Shown here in pieces: positions 61,101 through 64,000 of a DNA stretch of 64,000 bases (position 1 is the stretch's first letter; each line of letters opens with the position of its first letter). A program made the position numbers and the translations under genes. The DNA is taken from NCBI RefSeq assembly GCF_963676685.1, contig NC_092350.1, positions 45,367,705 to 45,431,704 on the forward strand, given 5' to 3'. Origin of the DNA: Mytilus edulis (lineage: Eukaryota > Mollusca > Bivalvia > Mytilida > Mytilidae). The notes beneath the pieces are model-generated. The model did not search any database. It was given only the letters and a program-made list of their open reading frames with translations, and had not been told where the DNA came from.

Positions 61101-63135
61101 TTGTGAGAACAAGATTCACTGCACACTTTTAAAGTTCTGCTTCATCAAACATTAAAATGTGAACTTAGGTATTTTTGTATATGAGAACATGGTTTATCTA
61201 TTAGTTGAAAATGCTGCTTTGAACTAGCTTTCAGTACCTGCAAGCATTCGTTATTCAATAATGTGTGTCTTTGTGTTATTATTTTATGTAATAAATTGTT
61301 GTGTTGGTACACCACTGTAACAATGAAGGAGGAAATGAGGAGGGTTGGTTGGGTGGAAGTGGGGAGGGGTATGCGGAGCGCTAACAAACATGTCTATGCG
61401 GCATTGGCTTTGATCATTGTTGAAGCATCAATGTAAGGGGCATTTAAAATATCTTAATAAAACTATTCTTATTTTAGATACTATATATTGTTATCTGATA
61501 TTGGACGAAAGATGTTGCCCTTTTATGTAATTATTTAATACAAGTTACGATCATTTCAAAACACATATTAAAGAGCCAAATGGATGCACAAGAGCTAAAA
61601 TAGGAGTCATAGATCCTATTGACAACAATTATCTGCCCAATTTTATTGATTTTGTAACATTTGTTTCAAATATGACCAACTTCTTATCCAAAATCACCAG
61701 CACCGTATCAGGACCCACCAGCACAATGACAGGACCCACCAGCACAGTATCAGGACATGAATAAATTGAGAAAATGCTAAATGTTAATAAATTGCAATGT
61801 TTTTTCACAAAATAGTTTTGTCGCGTGGATTGCGGTATAGAAAGCGGACTCTATGAGCATTTTTGTTTTATTTTTTCAGTTCGAGATTTTCTGAAAATGA
61901 GCATTTCTGTGTTACGCTTACTGAAAAAGTTTAGAGGGTCAACTTTTTAATGGTTTACATATGAACCCTTAAGAAACAAAATTGAAAAATCTCAACCGTT
62001 TTCTTCCATTTTTTATGAGTGAAAATGTCAAAAATCATTATTTTCGTCTTTGTTTACATTTTTTCATTGATCACCAGCACCCGTCAGGACCAAATCACCA
62101 GCACAGTACGTTCTCTCGCAGGACAACCATACCCACCGTGTAACAGTGTGTGATCTAGTTACATGTATATTTAGATGTATTAATACTTGTATCTACTAAG
62201 AGCTGTTTGTTATCAGGTTGCAACAAATATAAAATTATGATACGATCTTTAATCATCTGTCTAATATCATTTATTTGATTTATAAGGAAACTCAACAAAA
62301 AAAATCAGTAAAAGATAAGATTGAAAAAATGAAAACAAATAGAATTAATTATTTTGATTTCATGGAGTTTACAAAGTTCAACCGTAAAATTGCATTATTT
62401 GTATCATATATTTTTATGTTGTTTCTTGGATGTTTATAATTGTTTTATTTAAGTACTCTTCACTGAGAATTACTTTGCATTCGAAGAATAGTCACAAAAA
62501 GAGATTTTATCAAAATATATAAGATAGATATAGGAAGATGTGGTGTGAGTGCCAATGAGACAACTCTCCATACAAATAACAATTTAAAAAGTAAACCATT
62601 ATAGGTTAAAGTACGGCCTTCAACACGGAGCTTTGGCTCACACCGACCAACAAGCTATAAAGGGCCCCAAAATTACTAGTGTAAAACCATTCAAACGGGA
62701 AAACCAACGGTCTAATCTATATAAACAAAACGAGAAACGAGAAACACGTATATATTACATAAACAAACGACAACTACTGTACATCAGATTCCTGACTTAG
62801 GACAGGTGCAAACATACTTGACTTACACTAACCACTGTGCATCTCATTGATTTATCGTCCTGAATATGCATGAAATATTTGCCACTGGACGTTAAGCAAC
62901 CAACAATCAATCAATCTCATTGATTTGCTTCTTTTTCTCCAGATGGAAACATTCGGTTATGGCAGTTTCTTTTATGTCTTTTGACAAATCTAAAATTTAA
63001 TCCTTCTCATATCAAATGGACCAACCGATGTTCTGGAGAGTTCAAAATCCTGAGGAGTAAAGATATAGCTGACATGTGGGGAGAAATGAAGAACAACAAT
63101 CGGATGACGTATGAAAAGATGAGTCGTGCAATGAG
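52103..63135 (+). CDS. ETS-domain transcription factor, ESE-like, gene B (3' partial)
   Basis: Coding exons 52103-52193, 53951-54088, 55121-55237 and 62943-63135 join in frame with GT-AG introns (phases 1, 1, 1). The final exon, which should carry the YYYK...VYKFG end, lies beyond the window. The ETS part begins at about residue 116 (NIRLWQFL) and runs to MTYEKMSRAMR. It keeps the three domain tryptophans and has exactly the 193-nt exon length of gene A. Residues 1-115 are acidic and unrecognised. Exon 3 ends in NRQ where gene A exon 2 ends in CRQ, and the IP..V start is shared, so these exons look homologous; exon 2 (53951-54088) has no counterpart in gene A. The start may be ATG 52103 or 52112. 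The exon opens at 52064 after TTGTTACAG and is open upstream, so a further 5' exon is possible. The last visible intron (7.7 kb) is mostly transposon. This is a divergent tandem-type paralogue of gene A, about 29 kb apart. Confidence 0.85.
52656..53403. mobile_element. TA-flanked MITE with CTGTGAAAGTAC ends, 748 bp, in intron 1 of ETS gene B
   Basis: The left end CTGTGAAAGTACTTTAATTC and the right end (inverse CTGTGAAAGTACTTTTATTC) are followed by GTGGGTA and TTTTCGTGGTTT on both sides. Each end is next to TA (52654-52655 and 53404-53405), as for Tc1/mariner-type insertions. Short frames inside are not genes. Confidence 0.8.
55835..55910 (-). mobile_element. 5'-truncated 3' tail of the same retroelement, inverted
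   Basis: Begins AATTGAGAATGGAAATGGGG and ends near GAAGGTCACCAA, the reverse complement of the tail at 49569-49675. It lies just inside the last visible intron of ETS gene B. The 77-residue frame starting at 55854 is not a gene. Confidence 0.7.
56332..56906. mobile_element. MITE with CAAAGGAGTAG ends, 575 bp
   Basis: The left end CAAAGGAGTAGAGGCAATAA and the right end (inverse CAAAGGAGTAGGGGCATTAA) both continue inward as GGCC(C)TT..TTTGGCCCA. It lies in the last visible intron of ETS gene B. A related right end occurs at 2411-2450. Confidence 0.75.
57254..59681. other. Left interior of the Transib-like element, no gene seen
   Basis: AT-rich, with GTCCTGG..GTGCTGGTG-like units up to about 57490 and nothing recognisable beyond. 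A TTTTTTTTTGGGGGGATGGG run lies near 58075. Confidence 0.5.
59682..59947. mobile_element. MITE with about 90-bp inverted arms, nested in the Transib-like element
   Basis: The left arm opens TTACAGCCGATTCCATTGAG and continues through ATCTTTGGTTAGCTTGCTTG and AAGTCGTTGTTAGGT. The right arm is the imperfect inverse, ending TTGAAATCGGCTTTAA. No frame is present. Confidence 0.75.
60639..60914. mobile_element. TA-flanked MITE, 276 bp, nested in the Transib-like element
   Basis: CAGCTCTTCTATAAA at the left and the inverse (TTTATAGAAGAGCTG) at the right, with both sides flanked by TA. The arms extend about 80 bp through TTGCTTGCTATG and GGTAAGTAG/CTACCTATT. A Tc1/mariner-type target choice is likely. 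Confidence 0.7.
61695..61757 (-). repeat. Three tandem 21-bp subterminal units of the Transib-like element
   Basis: CACCAGCACCGTATCAGGAC and two variants follow head to tail with 21-bp spacing. The reverse complements (GGTCCTGA..GTGCTGGTG) appear at 57235-57276 and again, more diverged, at 57416-57490. They are probably transposase-binding repeats. Confidence 0.75.
62526..62830 (+). repeat. Dispersed mussel repeat, same family, in the last visible intron of ETS gene B
   Basis: AGGAAGATGTGGTGTGAGTG at the start, GGGAAAACCAACGGTCTAAT in the middle and GACTTAGGACAGGTGCAAAC at the end. It sits directly left of the SINE scrap. Confidence 0.65.
62854..62913 (+). mobile_element. 60-bp SINE-like scrap with a 13-bp target duplication, next to an ETS exon
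   Basis: The insert ends GACGTTAAGCAACCAACAATCAATCA, a tail type shared with mollusc SINEs. It is flanked by the identical 13-mer ATCTCATTGATTT at 62841-62853 and 62914-62926. The right copy ends 16 bp before the ETS exon of gene B, and only GCTTCTTTTTCTCCAG separates them. Confidence 0.75.
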
Positions 63136-64000
63136 GTAACATATTAGTTCCATACTGAATTGGCAAAATTCCTAGTAGCGATCGAAAAATTAAGGATTCA
63201 TAACAGTAATTGACCATGTATACTTCAATATATTTAGTTTCCAATAGTTAAAGACTTGTGATTGTCCTGAGTTGATTGGAATTTAACGTTTAATATTTAT
63301 AGTTTTTAATTTGTGTTAAACGGTGAATGCTATAAAACGAGCTGGACGTTATTTTCTGTCTGAAGGTACTTATAACAAGTTTACTCTCGCATTATGATAC
63401 GTTCGTGTTTCTCGGCATTACGTTTTATATGTGAAGGGATAAGAAGAAAGTTATCTTAAGCGTTGATTCCTTTTGTTTGGCATCGTGTTGTCTGTCATTC
63501 AACTTTTAATGTTGTATTGCTACTGAGTATATTTATGTTTTTACCGTTTCAAAAGATTCTTGAAAAAATTATCATAACCAGGAGCAATTTTCTCAAGTGT
63601 ATCATAATTTAAGAAAAGAAGTACTATGAATGAAAATTTCATAGAAAACAATTAGAAACTCATTTTAAATAAATAAATGTATCTCCCTCGTGCATAGCTC
63701 TAATCTGTTGTACTGGATTAAATTTACACTGTTTCGTTTATTCAACGTTTGTGAAAAAGGTATTTTGTTGCGAGCTTTATTTGTAGACATTCGCATCTGA
63801 TGCAGTAAAATGTGTAGTTTTCAACGGTATTATAATATTCTTTAAAGTATAGTTAAACTTCTATAGTAAGTGTAAGCGTAACACTTCAAATTTAGCGTTT
63901 CTTTAGTATATGTGATTTTCAATTTCGTATACTATATCCTATCTTTTAGTTTTAATTAACAGTGGTAATAGTTTGATCATTAACAATTATTGTTTTTAAA
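63136..64000. other. Intron of ETS gene B up to the window edge
   Basis: The donor GTAACA is at 63136. No following exon with YYYK or VYKFG is found to 64000, so the intron continues. 63680-63830 holds a fragment of the 'atcaaaggtaccagg' repeat family region. Confidence 0.6.

Larger units (their letters stand above)
57185..62140. mobile_element. Non-autonomous Transib-like DNA transposon, 4956 bp, in the last visible intron of ETS gene B
   Basis: Terminal inverted repeats of 69 bp (57185-57253 and 62072-62140) match at every base. They begin CACGGTGGGTATGG. The element is flanked by the 5-bp direct repeat TAACA (57180-57184 and 62141-62145). CAC-initiated ends with a 5-bp duplication are typical of Transib transposons, relatives of the RAG recombinase. 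Subterminal GTGCTGGTGGGTCCTGA units follow in inverted orientation at each end. No transposase was seen. Perfect repeats imply recent insertion. CMC/Chapaev-type elements also begin CAC but usually make shorter duplications. Confidence 0.8.

Noticed and set aside
57185-62140. RAG1-like or Transib transposase inside the 4.96-kb element
   Set aside because: I looked for long frames or exon-like blocks on both strands and saw none; the element is called non-autonomous.
62990-63244. 84-residue minus-strand frame at the ETS exon of gene B
   Set aside because: Antisense shadow of the ETS exon; the plus-strand frame carries the conserved domain and the splice sites.

Overview
The window looks like nuclear DNA of a bivalve mollusc, most likely a marine mussel (Mytilus or a close relative). 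It is AT-rich, its genes are split by GT-AG introns, and there are no operons. It is also full of dispersed repeats I associate with mussel sequence: the 'gccaatgagacaactctcc' family, the 'cgtttcgtctacataagac' family, a tRNA-headed SINE, and 3' tails of one retroelement family. The genus rests on recognition of these repeats, not on a database search.

Three protein-coding genes can be supported by splicing. Gene A (+ strand, 22888-25662, four coding exons, 186 aa) and gene B (+ strand, 52103-63135, four coding exons visible, last exon beyond the window) are paralogous ETS-domain transcription factors. Their DNA-binding domain resembles the ELF3/EHF/ELF5 (ESE) group. The introns share phase, and the main ETS exon is exactly 193 nt in both genes. 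No Pointed (SAM/PNT) domain is visible in either. Upstream of gene A, 18745-20660 is an imperfect tandem duplication of about 0.95-0.99 kb; each unit carries consensus splice donors, which suggests duplicated alternative leader exons. Between the two ETS genes lies gene C (- strand, 40904-38440, four exons, 521 aa), a Crypton/DUF3504-type tyrosine recombinase with an intact reading frame and a complete-looking catalytic set. It is flanked by CCAAT-rich palindromes.

Most of the rest is transposable-element material. 5285-14745 is a 9.46-kb non-autonomous CACTA (EnSpm) element with CACTACTGG ends, a CTT target-site duplication and inverted subterminal repeat arrays. 57185-62140, inside the last visible intron of gene B, is a 4.96-kb element with perfect 69-bp terminal inverted repeats, CACGGTG ends and a 5-bp duplication (TAACA), which best fits a non-autonomous Transib-like transposon; two smaller MITEs are nested in it. 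Other elements are a hAT-like element (3397-4547), a TA-flanked MITE (52656-53403), a 575-bp MITE (56332-56906), a 755-bp element with AGGTCTTTCCAC ends (29697-30451), two reverse-transcriptase remnants (31368-31919 and 43433-43692), and three long near-perfect palindromes (38076-38217, 42655-42813, 50845-50990) that share a central motif. A minisatellite of about 70-bp units lies at 28587-29004.

Layout: 1-5284 repeats and unassigned DNA; 5285-14745 CACTA element; 14746-18744 SINE and unassigned DNA; 18745-25662 leaders and ETS gene A; 25663-38075 intergenic repeats and RT remnant; 38076-41106 recombinase locus; 41107-52063 intergenic repeats; 52064-64000 ETS gene B with TE-filled introns. 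Nearly all other short open frames fall in repeats or AT-rich DNA and were not called as genes.
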